Source: Bacillus halotolerans (GTDB lineage: Bacteria > Bacillota > Bacilli > Bacillales > Bacillaceae). Taken from it: DNA of 64,000 nt. The notes under the pieces are model-generated. The model was not told the origin of the DNA. It saw only the letters and a list, made by a program, of their open reading frames with translations, and did no database searches. The DNA lies in assembly GCF_001517105.1 (NCBI RefSeq), contig NZ_LPVF01000001.1:62001-126000 (forward strand). The letters run 5' to 3'. Made by a program: the position numbers and the translations under genes. Positions 8,998 to 18,256 of this stretch are shown piece by piece (position 1 is the stretch's first letter; every line of letters begins with the position of its first letter).

Positions 8998-10240
8998 ACA
9001 TGCTTTCCGTTTGTCCGTTTGCGGCGGCCCATTCTTTTTGGCGGAAGGCCTTTTCCCATTTAGAAACCACGATGCAGGCGACCGCGTGTCCCGGTACATT
9101 CACACCTGTTCGGGCCATATCCATGATGCGGTCCACGCCTGCGATAATGGCGACGCCTTCGGCAGGCAGCCCCACAGCGTTTGCAGTCGCCAAAAGAACG
9201 ACAAGGGAGCCCGACGGAACAGCGGCGATGCCTTTGCTGGTCATGACAAGCACAAGCATCATGAGAAGCTGCTGTGACAGCGTCATGTCTACATTGAAGG
9301 CCTGTGCCAAGAAAATACAGGAAACCGATAAGTATAAGCTTGATCCGTCACAATTCAGCGATAAGCCAGAAGGAACGACAAATGATACCACCCGCTTCGG
9401 ACAGCCGTATTTCTCCATTCGATCCATCAGCTGAGGAAGAACGGTTTCGGTGCTGGTTGTGGAAAACGCAATCAGAAACAGATCCCATATCATTTTCAGC
9501 ACTTCAAAATACTTAATGTGAAAGATGAGACCAACAAGCGGAAAGAGGACAAAGAGGATCAGAAACAGACCAAGAAAAACAGTACCGACCAATTTAAACA
9601 TGGGGAGGAGGAGTTCGATGCCATATTGGCCTACAGAGGCGGCCATCAGGGCAAGCACGCCGATAGGAGCGGTCACCATGACGATTTGCGTCAGTTTAAA
9701 CATAATCTGAGCGACCGATTCAAAAAAATTCATCACTGGTTCAGAGGCTTTGCCGATGCCGGCGGCGGCAACACCGAATAAAATCGCAAAGAAAATGACA
9801 GCGAGTAAATCGTTTCTGGCCATGACATCAATGATGTTTGTCGGGATAATATCGAGGATCATTTGTTTGATATCCACGACTTTCTCTGTATAGCCGGAAA
9901 GTTCATGAATATCTTTTTTCGCTAAGTGAGAAAGATCCAGCCCGACGCCCGGTTTTAAGACATTTGCCAATAAAAGTCCCAGGCCCAGCACCAAAGTGGT
10001 GATCACTTCAAACCAGATAATGGTCTTTACGCCGAGGCTGCCCATCTTTTTCATACTTCCGCTTCCAGCAGCTCCGATGACAATGGTAGAAAATACAATC
10101 GGCACGACAATCATTTTAATCAAGCGGATAAATCCGTCACCGACAGGCCTGAGCGCCATTCCGAAATCAGGAAAAAAGTGGCCGATTACTGCGCCGATAG
10201 CCAATGCGATTAAAATTTGAAACGCGATAAATTTTTTCAA
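8996..10240 (-). CDS. gltP: Proton/glutamate (aspartate) symporter
   Basis: GltP imports glutamate and aspartate with protons. The 414-residue protein belongs to the DAACS/SLC1 family: hydrophobic helices, the helical-hairpin serine segment [11 protein letters not shown], the [13 protein letters not shown] hairpin motif, and the substrate-binding [13 protein letters not shown] motif with Asp and Arg. The ribosome site AAAGGGGG lies just upstream of the ATG. A good cre-like sequence lies 86 bases upstream, suggesting carbon-catabolite control by CcpA (inference). It converges on trhO. Confidence 0.93.
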   Translation of the reverse strand: MKKFIAFQILIALAIGAVIGHFFPDFGMALRPVGDGFIRLIKMIVVPIVFSTIVIGAAGSGSMKKMGSLGVKTIIWFEVITTLVLGLGLLLANVLKPGVGLDLSHLAKKDIHELSGYTEKVVDIKQMILDIIPTNIIDVMARNDLLAVIFFAILFGVAAAGIGKASEPVMNFFESVAQIMFKLTQIVMVTAPIGVLALMAASVGQYGIELLLPMFKLVGTVFLGLFLILFVLFPLVGLIFHIKYFEVLKMIWDLFLIAFSTTSTETVLPQLMDRMEKYGCPKRVVSFVVPSGLSLNCDGSSLYLSVSCIFLAQAFNVDMTLSQQLLMMLVLVMTSKGIAAVPSGSLVVLLATANAVGLPAEGVAIIAGVDRIMDMARTGVNVPGHAVACIVVSKWEKAFRQKEWAAANGQTESM

Positions 10241-10325
10241 ATGAATCCCCCTTTAGAATGATATGATGAGGCTTATTCATACCATTCGTGAATCAAATGC
10301 AAACCCCTTTTTAAAAAATTTATTT

Positions 10326-10339
10326 TGATAGCGCTTTCA
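10326..10339 (-). promoter_or_regulatory. cre-like (CcpA) site upstream of gltP
   Basis: TGATAGCGCTTTCA matches the TGWNANCGNTNWCA consensus at every defined position. It lies upstream of a possible TTTGCA/TATGAA gltP promoter on the minus strand. Confidence 0.6.
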
Positions 10340-10350
10340 TTATGTTGGAT

Positions 10351-10380
10351 AAAAAGTCCCCCGCGTCAGGGGGACTTTTT
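10351..10380 (-). terminator. gamA-gamP terminator
   Basis: AAAAAGTCCCC pairs with GGGGACTTTTT around a short loop. The hairpin directly follows the gamP stop on the minus strand. Confidence 0.85.
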
Positions 10381-12275
10381 TACTTCATGTTCATACGGTT
10401 CATTTCTTCCTCAGATACATTTATGAAAATAATAGGCGTTATGGCGGAAGCGGCATGCTGCTTAATGTAATTCAGATCAAAGGTTAGAAGCAGTTCGCCT
10501 TGTTTGACGGTTTGGCCGCTCGTGACATGAGCTTCAAAGCCTTCTCCGTTCAGCTTCACCGTATCAATGCCGACATGAATCAACATTTCCGTGCCGCCAG
10601 CGCTTGTAAAGCCAATGGCGTGCTTTGTCGGAAATATCGATACAATCTCGCCGTCAGCGGGGGCAACGACTTTTCCTTCTGTTGGATCAATCGCAAAACC
10701 CTCACCCATCATTTTTTCAGAAAATACTTGGTCAGGCACGTCGGATAGGGAGAGTTTTTCTCCTTGTACCGGATAGATAAAAGACTCTTCGGCAGGAGGC
10801 TCCTTCTGTGTCTCGGCTTCAGCATCAAGCGTCGCGGCGGCAGCCGGGACACCTCCAGCTATAATCGTTTTGATATCATCTTTTAAAGCATCTGACTTTG
10901 TGCCGAAAATCGCTTGGAAGTTGTTGTTGACTTCTAACACACCTACCGCCCCAAGCTGCTTTAGTTCGTCTTTGTTTACTTGGTTTGGCTGATGAACGGT
11001 GACACGCAGCCTTGTAATACATGCGTCGAGGTTGGCGATATTTTGCTGGCCGCCCAGCGCCTGCAATACGTGGAAGGCGAGCTGGTCTTTTGAAACAGGG
11101 GATTTGGCTTCACTTTGATCACCTTCATCTGCTTCACGGCCGGGTGTTTTCAGATTCCATTTCAAAATCGCATAACGGAACAAATAGTAATAAATAAAGG
11201 CGAAGACGATCCCGACAGGAATGACGACCCAGCCGTTTGTCGAAAGCCCGTAATTCAGCACATAGTCAATTCCGCCGCCGGAGAAGGTGTAGCCGTGACG
11301 GACATGGAACAGATCACACACGACAAAGATAACGCCGGCAAGAATAGAGTTTATTAAATAAAGTACAGGCGCGACGAACAAGAAAGCAAATTCAACTGGC
11401 TCTGTAATTCCAGTGAGCATAGACGTAAGCGCTGCTGAAATCATGACGCCGGAAATCATTTTCTTTTTTTCAGGCCGCGCGGTATGGATGATGGCAAGCG
11501 CGATTGCCGGCAGACAGAAAATCATGTAAGGGAAATCGCCCATCATAAAACGTCCCGCAGTCGGGTCTCCGGCGAAAAACCTTGTCAGATCGCCGGTTAC
11601 GGTATTGCCTGTTGATGGATCTGTGTATTCGCCCATCATAAAATAGAAAGGTGTATAAAAAATATGATGCAGTCCAAAAGGAATCAGTAAGCGATAGATT
11701 GTCGCATAAAAGAACAGGCCGACCGTTGAATCGGCAATTAAGCTGCTGGCGGCGTTTATTCCGCTTTGAATTAGCGGCCAAACAAATGAGAAAATAACGC
11801 CGATGACCAATGAGCTGACCGAAGTAATAATCGGGACAAATCGTTTTCCTGAGAAAAATCCAAGGACGGGATGCAGCTCTATTGATGAAAAACGCTTGTA
11901 CAAATATGCGGCAAGCAGCCCGATGATAATGCCGCCGAATACCCCCATATCAATCAGATGCTCGGCCCCTTCATAAGGAGGCTGAAGGCCGAGTAATTTT
12001 CCCATGTTATCCAGAGTGACGGTTAAAATCAAGTATCCGATGACAGCGGCAAGTCCGGCCACTCCTTCGCCGCCAGCTAAACCAATCGCGACACCTACGG
12101 CAAAAATCAGCGGCAGGTTATCAAATACAACGCCGCCCGCATCCTTTATAATAGGAATGTTCAGTAAATCCTTGTCACCGAAACGGAGCAGCAGACCGGC
12201 TGCGGGCAGGACGGCAACCGGAGTCATCAAAGCGCGGCCGAGCTGCTGCAGAATTTGAAACGCCTTTTTAAACAT
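10380..12275 (-). CDS. gamP: Glucosamine-specific PTS enzyme IICBA
   Basis: GamP imports and phosphorylates glucosamine at the membrane. The 631-residue polypeptide fuses a hydrophobic EIIC domain (residues ~1-385, with ITEPVEFAFLFVAPVLY), an EIIB domain whose phospho-Cys is in the DACITRLRV motif (~residue 418), and an EIIA domain with the active His in LIHVGIDTVKLNG (~residue 565). Domain order and length match the Glc/GlcNAc PTS family. The gene follows gamA, its pathway partner, by 21 bases, forming operon gamA-gamP under the control of the divergent gamR. Confidence 0.95.
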   Translation of the reverse strand: MFKKAFQILQQLGRALMTPVAVLPAAGLLLRFGDKDLLNIPIIKDAGGVVFDNLPLIFAVGVAIGLAGGEGVAGLAAVIGYLILTVTLDNMGKLLGLQPPYEGAEHLIDMGVFGGIIIGLLAAYLYKRFSSIELHPVLGFFSGKRFVPIITSVSSLVIGVIFSFVWPLIQSGINAASSLIADSTVGLFFYATIYRLLIPFGLHHIFYTPFYFMMGEYTDPSTGNTVTGDLTRFFAGDPTAGRFMMGDFPYMIFCLPAIALAIIHTARPEKKKMISGVMISAALTSMLTGITEPVEFAFLFVAPVLYLINSILAGVIFVVCDLFHVRHGYTFSGGGIDYVLNYGLSTNGWVVIPVGIVFAFIYYYLFRYAILKWNLKTPGREADEGDQSEAKSPVSKDQLAFHVLQALGGQQNIANLDACITRLRVTVHQPNQVNKDELKQLGAVGVLEVNNNFQAIFGTKSDALKDDIKTIIAGGVPAAAATLDAEAETQKEPPAEESFIYPVQGEKLSLSDVPDQVFSEKMMGEGFAIDPTEGKVVAPADGEIVSIFPTKHAIGFTSAGGTEMLIHVGIDTVKLNGEGFEAHVTSGQTVKQGELLLTFDLNYIKQHAASAITPIIFINVSEEEMNRMNMK

Positions 12276-12296
12276 AACAGTCTCCTTCTATTTGTT

Positions 12297-13046
12297 TTAT
12301 AAGTATGATAAGTTTTTCAGTTTTTGAGCCGCTTTTTGATCGGCGATAACGGTTACATGATTGTGTTTTTGAAGAATTGAGGCCGGTACGTCCGGCGTCA
12401 CAGGGCCTTCAGCCATTTTTTGGATCGCGTCCGCTTTTTCCTCGCCATTTGCTAATAACACAATGTGTTTACTGAATTCCATGATCGTTTTGATGCCCAT
12501 TGAAACGGCAAGCCTCGGCACAAGTACAGGGTCGCCGCCGAAAAATCTGGCATTTGCCTGTATCGTGCTTTCAGACAGCCTGACGATTCGTGTCCGGTCC
12601 TCAAAATCAGAGCCGGGTTCATTAAAGCCAATATGGCCATTCGAGCCGATGCCAAGGATTTGCACATCGATGCCTCCCGCCTGGCGGATAAGTTCCTCAT
12701 ACACTTTGCACTCAGCCCCAAGCTGGGGATTGTCTCCTTGCGGGATATGAATATGGTCAGGCTGAACATTGATATGCTGAAAAAGATGCTCGTGCATAAA
12801 TTTGTTATAACTTTGTGGATGAGATGGAGACAGGCCTGCGTATTCATCCAAATTAAACGTTATAACCTTTGAAAAATCAATTTCGCCTGCCTGATAGTCT
12901 GAAATGAGCTGTTTGTACAAGCCGATCGGCGTGCTGCCGGTAGCCAGGCCAAGAACGGTATCTTTCTTTGCCTGTACATATTCCTTAATCATGTTAGCGC
13001 TTAACTTACAGAGATCTTCATAATGATCAGCAACGATAATCTTCAT
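12297..13046 (-). CDS. gamA: Glucosamine-6-phosphate deaminase
   Basis: GamA converts glucosamine 6-phosphate to fructose 6-phosphate and ammonia, feeding the product of GamP into glycolysis. The 249-residue protein shows the NagB motifs GLATGSTPIGLY, NLDEYAGL (catalytic Asp) and GIGSNGHIGFNEP. The start at 13046 was preferred to the longer frame at 13073 because a GAGGGGGTG ribosome site lies 6-10 bases upstream and it starts at the family-typical MKIIV. It lacks the C-terminal allosteric extension of enteric NagB, as in other Bacillus enzymes. Confidence 0.94.
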   Translation of the reverse strand: MKIIVADHYEDLCKLSANMIKEYVQAKKDTVLGLATGSTPIGLYKQLISDYQAGEIDFSKVITFNLDEYAGLSPSHPQSYNKFMHEHLFQHINVQPDHIHIPQGDNPQLGAECKVYEELIRQAGGIDVQILGIGSNGHIGFNEPGSDFEDRTRIVRLSESTIQANARFFGGDPVLVPRLAVSMGIKTIMEFSKHIVLLANGEEKADAIQKMAEGPVTPDVPASILQKHNHVTVIADQKAAQKLKNLSYL

Positions 13047-13075
13047 CTGACACCCCCTCAATGAAATAGACAAGC

Positions 13076-13109
13076 ATCATATTTGTTATGATCAATTTAT
13101 GATATTTGT
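13076..13109. repeat. Direct repeat in the gamA/gamR divergent region, candidate GamR operators
   Basis: ATCATATTTGT (13076-13086) and ATGATATTTGT (13099-13109), 23 bases apart, lie 30-63 bases upstream of the gamA start. Repeated AT-rich sites in this position fit binding by a GntR/HutC regulator; assignment to GamR is inference. Confidence 0.4.
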
Positions 13110-13263
13110 CATTACGAATTTAGCACCATCCCCATAAAATTGTCAACGTTATTTTCTGAAAATTTGTTACAAAAGGAAGTACAAATCTTTCAAAATAGAA
13201 ATACAGATGGTATTATGGTTTCATTCAAAAAGATCGGTTTACATACATAATGGGGAGGATGAA

Positions 13264-13971
13264 ATGGCAGCTTTATATTCTGTTATCAAATTTAAAATCA
13301 TTGAATTAATCAAGTCGGGCAAATATCAGGCGAATGATCAGCTGCCGACAGAGAGCGAGTTTTGCGAGCAATATGATGTCAGCAGAACAACTGTAAGGCT
13401 GGCTTTGCAGCAGCTTGAACTTGAAGGATATATTCAGAGAATCCAGGGAAAAGGAACATTTGTATCGGCAGCTAAAATCCAAACGCCGATTCCGCATAAG
13501 ATTACGAGTTTTGCAGAACAAATGAGAGGGCTGCGTTCTGAGTCAAAAGTGCTTGAACTTGTGGTGATCCCTGCCGATCATTCCATAGCCGAGCTGCTGA
13601 AAATGAAAGAGAATGAGCCTGTCAACAAGCTTGTCAGAGTCAGATACGCCGAGGGTGAACCTTTGCAATACCATACCTCATATATACCTTGGAAAGCGGC
13701 ACCGGGATTGGCGCAGGAAGAGTGCACCGGATCTCTGTTTGAATTATTAAGAACAAAATACAATATCGAAATCAGCAGGGGGACGGAATCGATTGAACCG
13801 ATTTTAACGGATGAAACGATCAGCGGGCACCTGTTAACCAATGTTGGAGCGCCTGCGTTTTTATCGGAATCCCTCACCTATGACAAAAATGAAGAAGTAG
13901 TAGAATATGCACAAATTATTACACGAGGAGACCGAACGAAATTCACCGTAGAACAGTCATATCAATCGTAA
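13264..13971 (+). CDS. gamR: GntR-family repressor of the glucosamine operon
   Basis: GamR represses gamA-gamP and is relieved by glucosamine 6-phosphate. The 235-residue protein has an N-terminal GntR winged helix-turn-helix (residues ~1-70: [20 protein letters not shown] ... [14 protein letters not shown]) and a C-terminal UTRA effector domain of the HutC subfamily ([20 protein letters not shown]). The start at 13264 is preceded by GGGGAGGATGA; the longer frame from 13207 lacks a ribosome site. It is transcribed away from gamA with about 217 bases between them, which hold both promoters. Confidence 0.92.
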   Translation: MAALYSVIKFKIIELIKSGKYQANDQLPTESEFCEQYDVSRTTVRLALQQLELEGYIQRIQGKGTFVSAAKIQTPIPHKITSFAEQMRGLRSESKVLELVVIPADHSIAELLKMKENEPVNKLVRVRYAEGEPLQYHTSYIPWKAAPGLAQEECTGSLFELLRTKYNIEISRGTESIEPILTDETISGHLLTNVGAPAFLSESLTYDKNEEVVEYAQIITRGDRTKFTVEQSYQS

Positions 13972-14032
13972 AGCAATGGAAGAGAAAGAAAACGCTTTAT
14001 TGTTTTAGGATGTAATGAGGAGGACTGGTTCT

Positions 14033-14308
14033 ATGTTTCTATTGATGAATGAGAAAGCGGTGTGGGGGTCTGTTATTACGGCTGTCATACTCTCTATGGT
14101 GTTTTATCCTTTTCTTCCGGCAGATATGCCGATTCATTATGATGTAACGAACAGCCCGGATTTGACGGTCAATAAGCTGGCTGGAACAGCTATTTTGCCG
14201 GCCTTGATGATTGTTTTTGCATTGGCGCAGAAGGTCAACTGGCAGTTAGGGATCGCGGTTTATATTCTGCTGATTTGTCATGCTGTCATTTTGATTTTAG
14301 CAGTTTAA
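14033..14308 (+). CDS. ybgB: Small DUF1648-type membrane protein YbgB
   Basis: A 91-residue protein with three hydrophobic segments and the DUF1648 hallmark PLLPADMPIHYDVTNSPD-like stretch (here PFLPADMPIHYDVT), the N-terminal module of SdpI-type proteins. A standalone copy might be an immunity-like or membrane-stress protein, but no function is shown. Start ATG 14033 lies after GAGGAGG. It follows gamR by about 60 bases and may be co-transcribed with it; a terminator follows. Confidence 0.8.
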   Translation: MFLLMNEKAVWGSVITAVILSMVFYPFLPADMPIHYDVTNSPDLTVNKLAGTAILPALMIVFALAQKVNWQLGIAVYILLICHAVILILAV

Positions 14309-14310
14309 CG

Positions 14311-14343
14311 AAAACAGCCGGAAAAATCTCTGGCTGTTTTTTC
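14311..14343 (+). terminator. ybgB terminator
   Basis: AAACAGCC pairs with GGCTGTTT, followed by a T-rich tail. Confidence 0.75.
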
Positions 14344-14355
14344 TTTAACTTCACC

Positions 14356-14384
14356 TTCATCTTACACGAAATGTAGTGTATAAT
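14356..14384 (+). promoter_or_regulatory. Possible SigA promoter for ilvE
   Basis: TTCATC, 17 bp, TATAAT (14379-14384). It implies a leader of about 150 bases before the GTG start. Confidence 0.4.
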
Positions 14385-14495
14385 AGCCGAAGACGATAAA
14401 GAATATTCTGACATTTGTATTTGAGCCCTCTTATATCAAATGAGATTGGAAAACCGCCTGTAAAAAAAGAAAGGCATTACCGATTTGCAGCTCAA

Positions 14496-14510
14496 AATTG
14501 ACAGAAAATT
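14496..14510 (+). promoter_or_regulatory. CodY box upstream of ilvE
   Basis: AATTGACAGAAAATT differs at two positions from the CodY consensus AATTTTCWGAAAATT. ybgE is a well-known CodY target in strain 168. The box sits about 35 bases before the start codon. Confidence 0.7.
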
Positions 14511-14543
14511 TAAACAAATTCATCTAGAAAGGTGTGCTTATCA

Positions 14544-15611
14544 GTGAACAAGCTTATTGAACGAGAGAAAATCACATCAAAGAAGGAAAAACCAGACCCA
14601 TCATCCTTAGGGTTCGGCAAATATTTTACAGATTATATGTTTGTGATGGATTATGAGGAGGAAAAGGGCTGGCATCACCCTAGGCTTACTCCTTATGCAC
14701 CGATTATGCTCGATCCGTCTTCTTCTGTTTTTCATTACGGCCAGGCTGTCTTTGAAGGCTTGAAGGCATACAGAACTGAAGATGGCAGGGTGCTGCTGTT
14801 CAGGCCGGAGCAAAATATCAAAAGGCTGAACAGATCATGTCAGCGAATGAGTATGCCTCCTTTAGACGAAGAGCTGGTGCTGGAGGCACTGACGCAATTG
14901 GTCGAGCTGGAAAAAGAGTGGGTCCCGAGGGAAAAGGGAACGTCGCTGTATATTCGTCCGTTTGTTATTGCCACTGAACCGAGTCTTGGTGTGAAGGCGT
15001 CAAAAAACTATACATTTATGATTGTGCTTTCGCCTGTTGGCTCTTACTATGGCGATCAGCTGCAGCCGATTAACATCTATGTGGAAGATGAGTTTGTGCG
15101 GGCAGTTAATGGCGGAGTCGGAAATGCCAAGACGTCAGGAAATTACGCGGCGAGTCTTCAGGCGCAGCAGAAGGCGAATGAATTAGGCTATGATCAGGTG
15201 CTATGGCTGGATGCCATTGAAAAGAAATACGCGGAAGAAGTAGGGAGCATGAATATCTTTTTTGTCATAAATGGAGAAGTTGTTACTCCTGCATTAAGCG
15301 GAAGCATTTTGAGCGGGATTACACGAGCTTCTGCTATTGAGCTGATCCGAAGCTGGGGCATCCCGGTCCGGGAAGAAAGGATATCGATCGATGATATTTA
15401 TGCAGCCTCCGCACGAGGGGAATTGACAGAGGTATTCGGCACAGGTACGGCTGCAGTTGTTACGCCTGTCGGCGAACTCAATATTCATGGAAGAACGGTG
15501 ATTGTGAACGACAGGGAAATTGGAGAAATCTCAAAAAAGCTGTATCAAACGATAACCGATATTCAGCTTGGAAAAGTGAAAGATCCGTTTCGTTGGACAG
15601 TGGAAGTATGA
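14544..15611 (+). CDS. ilvE: Branched-chain amino acid aminotransferase (YbgE)
   Basis: IlvE transaminates the keto acids of Leu, Ile and Val with glutamate, the last step of their synthesis and first of their breakdown. The 355-residue protein is a fold-type IV PLP enzyme. The Lys that binds PLP is in NAKTSGNYAASL, and FEGLKAYR, YIRPF and the EVGSMNIFF motif with its Glu are conserved. The GTG start at 14544 follows GAAAGGTG with normal spacing; the upstream TTG is poorer. Regulation by CodY is supported by the box just upstream. It is convergent with ybgF across a shared terminator. B. subtilis also has a second paralogue (YwaA) elsewhere. Confidence 0.92.
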   Translation: MNKLIEREKITSKKEKPDPSSLGFGKYFTDYMFVMDYEEEKGWHHPRLTPYAPIMLDPSSSVFHYGQAVFEGLKAYRTEDGRVLLFRPEQNIKRLNRSCQRMSMPPLDEELVLEALTQLVELEKEWVPREKGTSLYIRPFVIATEPSLGVKASKNYTFMIVLSPVGSYYGDQLQPINIYVEDEFVRAVNGGVGNAKTSGNYAASLQAQQKANELGYDQVLWLDAIEKKYAEEVGSMNIFFVINGEVVTPALSGSILSGITRASAIELIRSWGIPVREERISIDDIYAASARGELTEVFGTGTAAVVTPVGELNIHGRTVIVNDREIGEISKKLYQTITDIQLGKVKDPFRWTVEV

Positions 15612-15618
15612 GAATAGA

Positions 15619-15649
15619 AAAAGAACCTGCCTTGGGGCAGGTTCTTTTA
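15619..15649. terminator. Bidirectional terminator between ilvE and ybgF
   Basis: A perfect 11-bp stem (15621-15631 with 15636-15646) flanked by A and T runs on both sides. Confidence 0.85.
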
Positions 15650-17059
15650 TTTTGAATGGGTCATATCAGCGGCCGGACGGCTTTTGCGGGCTTTTGCATA
15701 ATACACTGCATAGCAGATGGCCATAAACGGCACACCGCAATATAAAGCGATTCTTTGATTCGGGTCAAAGGCAATGCCAATCACGGATGCCAGACATAAA
15801 AGAAATGCGGCAATCGGCACAAATGGGTACCAAGGCGTTCGGTATTTCAAATCCGTGACCTTGTTTCCCGCTTCCAGATAACGTTTTCTGAACATGAATT
15901 GAGAAGCGGCGATGCCCATCCAAACGACAACGACGGCAAAGCCGGAAATTGACACGAGTATAACGTACACCGTGTCTGGCGCAAATACGCTGGACAGTAA
16001 TGACAGGATGCCGCCAATCATGCTGAACACCAGCGCGTTTAGCGGGATTCCCTTTGATGTCAGCTTTGCAAATGTTGGGTGAAGCGTCTGTTCTTTTGAC
16101 AGTGACCAAAGCATACGGGACGAAGCGTAAAGTCCGGAATTAGCGGCTGATAGGATGGCTGTCAGAATGACAAAGTTCATGATGTCAGCTGCGTAGGGTA
16201 TACCGACTCTGTCAAAGACTGCAACGAATGGGCTTTTGATAACGCCCGCTTCTTGAATCGGAATCAGCCCTGAGAGTACAAAAATGGTTCCGATAAAAAA
16301 GAGTGAGAGGCGCCAGACCGTTGTTTTAATCGCTTTTGGTATGGTCTTGTCGGGATCAACACTTTCTCCCGCGGCAATTCCGATCAGCTCAGTTCCTGAG
16401 AAGGCAAAGTTGACAGACAGCATGGTCATGAAAATGGGGACAAATCCATTCGGAAAGAGCCCGCCTTCCGCTGTGAAGTTTGACAGCATCGGAGCGGCGC
16501 CTCCGTCTTTGATCGGGATGATGCCGAACATAGCGGCGCCGCCTAAAAGAATAAATAATACAATGGCTAATACTTTAATGCTGGAAAACCAAAACTCTGA
16601 TTCAGCGAAAAACTTGACTGAAAACGCGTTGAGCAAGAAAATCAACAAAGCAAAAACGGCGCTCCACATCCAAACAGACGTATCGGGGAACCAGCGCTGC
16701 ATTAGCAGGCCTGCCGCTGTGAATTCAGATCCCAATGCAACGGCCCATGTGAGCCAGTACAGCCAGGCGACCGTAAAACCTGTGCCCGGCCCTACGTATG
16801 TTGCTGCATAGGTATGAAACGCGCCTGTCACTGGCATGGCTACAGACAATTCGCCAAGGCACAGCATGACCAAATAGACAATTCCCGCGCCGACTAAGTA
16901 CGCAAGGATGGTTCCGGCAGGTCCTGCTTGCTGTATGGTATAGCCTGAGCTTAAGAACAGACCGGTTCCGATGACGCCTCCTAATGAAAGCATAAAGAGG
17001 TGTCTGCTTTTCATACTTCTCTGAAAGTTTGTCTCATTCTTGTTGTGAGCGGATTTCAT
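15647..17059 (-). CDS. ybgF: APC-family amino acid permease YbgF
   Basis: A 470-residue cytoplasmic-membrane permease with about 12 hydrophobic helices. It starts with the amino-acid transporter signature [15 protein letters not shown] and contains [10 protein letters not shown] and [13 protein letters not shown], typical of the AAT subfamily (MmuP/LysP-like). Its neighbour ybgG encodes a homocysteine S-methyltransferase, the same pairing as mmuP-mmuM in enterics, so S-methylmethionine is the likely substrate (inference). A hairpin lies between ybgG and ybgF, so ybgF may be partly or separately transcribed. Confidence 0.87.
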   Translation of the reverse strand: MKSAHNKNETNFQRSMKSRHLFMLSLGGVIGTGLFLSSGYTIQQAGPAGTILAYLVGAGIVYLVMLCLGELSVAMPVTGAFHTYAATYVGPGTGFTVAWLYWLTWAVALGSEFTAAGLLMQRWFPDTSVWMWSAVFALLIFLLNAFSVKFFAESEFWFSSIKVLAIVLFILLGGAAMFGIIPIKDGGAAPMLSNFTAEGGLFPNGFVPIFMTMLSVNFAFSGTELIGIAAGESVDPDKTIPKAIKTTVWRLSLFFIGTIFVLSGLIPIQEAGVIKSPFVAVFDRVGIPYAADIMNFVILTAILSAANSGLYASSRMLWSLSKEQTLHPTFAKLTSKGIPLNALVFSMIGGILSLLSSVFAPDTVYVILVSISGFAVVVVWMGIAASQFMFRKRYLEAGNKVTDLKYRTPWYPFVPIAAFLLCLASVIGIAFDPNQRIALYCGVPFMAICYAVYYAKARKSRPAADMTHSK

Positions 17060-17100
17060 CTTTTTCCAACTTTCTATACGGCGATTTTATGTCTTCCTAA

Positions 17101-17134
17101 TAAAAAATCTCATGTCAGCGGGTGACACGAGATT
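17101..17134 (-). terminator. Hairpin between ybgG and ybgF
   Basis: On the minus strand AATCTCGTGTCA pairs with TGACATGAGATT, then T6. It would terminate or attenuate transcription leaving ybgG before ybgF. Confidence 0.75.
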
Positions 17135-17181
17135 CCGGCAAGCCGGCATTTAGGTTAGAATATACAAACTATTCCGATAAG

Positions 17182-18129
17182 TCAAGTAGTTTTTAAAGTC
17201 CGGGCCCAGCCGGCGATTTCTTTAATATCCTCCGGTTTTGTCCGGCAGCAGCCGCCAATCAGCTTTGCTCCGTTTTCATACCAGATGCGGGCGCTTTGTC
17301 CGTAAGGCTCGCCGCATGCTGCGCCGTTCCACGTTTTGGTGTCCGGATCATATTGTTCGCCTGAATTCGGATAGACGATAATCGGTTTAGAAGTGTTCTT
17401 CTTTAGCTCAGCAATCAATGAAGGGATATGCTGAAGCGGAGTGCAGTTGATCCCGACCGCCGCCGCTTGGCTGTGCTGATCAAGCCATGACGCGCATTCA
17501 GCGGCAGAGGTTCCGTCACTGATACGCAGACCGTCTTTCGCGCTGAAGCTGAACCACGCATATGTTTCAGGAAATTCCTTCAGCAGACGGACAATTGCTT
17601 TTGCCTCAGTAAGACATGGAATCGTTTCACATGCCAAAACATCCGCACCGGCATCAATCAGGGCTTTCATACGGGGGCGGTGAAATTCAGCCAGCTCATC
17701 CTCAGAGATTCCGTAGTTTCCGCGATACTCTGAGCCATCCGCAAGATAGGCGCCATACGGGCCGACAGAGGCCGCAACGATCGGTTTTGGCCGATTCAAG
17801 CGGTTACCTTTCTGTGCCCAAAATTCATCACGGGCTTCGGCCGCGATCCTGACGGACATCTGGATAATCCGGCGGGCTTCCGCTTCGCTGAGCCCGCGTG
17901 CGGCAAAGCCTTCAAACGTAGACTGATAGCTGGCGGTGATCGCACAGTCGGCGCCTGCCGCAAAATAATCAGTATGAACTTGTTTAATCAGGTCTGGCTG
18001 CTCCATCAGAATTTTTGCCGACCAGAGACTGTCATTCAAGTCGCAGCCTTTGCGCTCAAGCTCGGTTGCCATCGCGCCGTCTAACACGATAAGCGGGTAT
18101 GTATCTAATAGATGCTGAATTGGATTCAT
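17182..18129 (-). CDS. ybgG: Homocysteine S-methyltransferase YbgG
   Basis: The enzyme methylates homocysteine to methionine using S-methylmethionine or SAM. The 315-residue protein is of the Zn-dependent betaine/homocysteine methyltransferase (MmuM) class: the three zinc Cys are visible in GINCTPL and IGGCCRTKPED, and the N-terminal LDGAMATELERKG and ASYQSTFEGF motifs are conserved. The start at 18129 has GATCGGAACAG upstream; the longer frame to 18207 lacks family homology in its extra residues. It probably acts with permease YbgF in S-methylmethionine use. Confidence 0.88.
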   Translation of the reverse strand: MNPIQHLLDTYPLIVLDGAMATELERKGCDLNDSLWSAKILMEQPDLIKQVHTDYFAAGADCAITASYQSTFEGFAARGLSEAEARRIIQMSVRIAAEARDEFWAQKGNRLNRPKPIVAASVGPYGAYLADGSEYRGNYGISEDELAEFHRPRMKALIDAGADVLACETIPCLTEAKAIVRLLKEFPETYAWFSFSAKDGLRISDGTSAAECASWLDQHSQAAAVGINCTPLQHIPSLIAELKKNTSKPIIVYPNSGEQYDPDTKTWNGAACGEPYGQSARIWYENGAKLIGGCCRTKPEDIKEIAGWARTLKTT

Positions 18130-18211
18130 AGGCTGTTCCGATCCTTCTTTCTGATTTTTTGAAAAGATATGAAAATGGTAAAGGACGTCTTGATGTTTGT
18201 CAATCAACCGA

Positions 18212-18251
18212 AAGATAAAAGGTGTTCAGATTCCATTGATCTGAACACCTT
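18212..18251 (-). terminator. glsA-glnT terminator
   Basis: On the minus strand AAGGTGTTCAGA pairs with TCTGAACACCTT, followed by a T-rich tail. It directly follows the glnT stop. Confidence 0.85.
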
Positions 18252-18256
18252 CTGCG

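Noticed and set aside
9518-9781. Charged plus-strand frame (87 codons) inside gltP
   Set aside because: It is an antisense shadow of GltP membrane helices, with no independent features.
16284-16811. A 175-codon plus-strand frame antisense to ybgF
   Set aside because: It mirrors hydrophobic permease codons and has no ribosome site; a typical antisense open frame of a membrane-protein gene.
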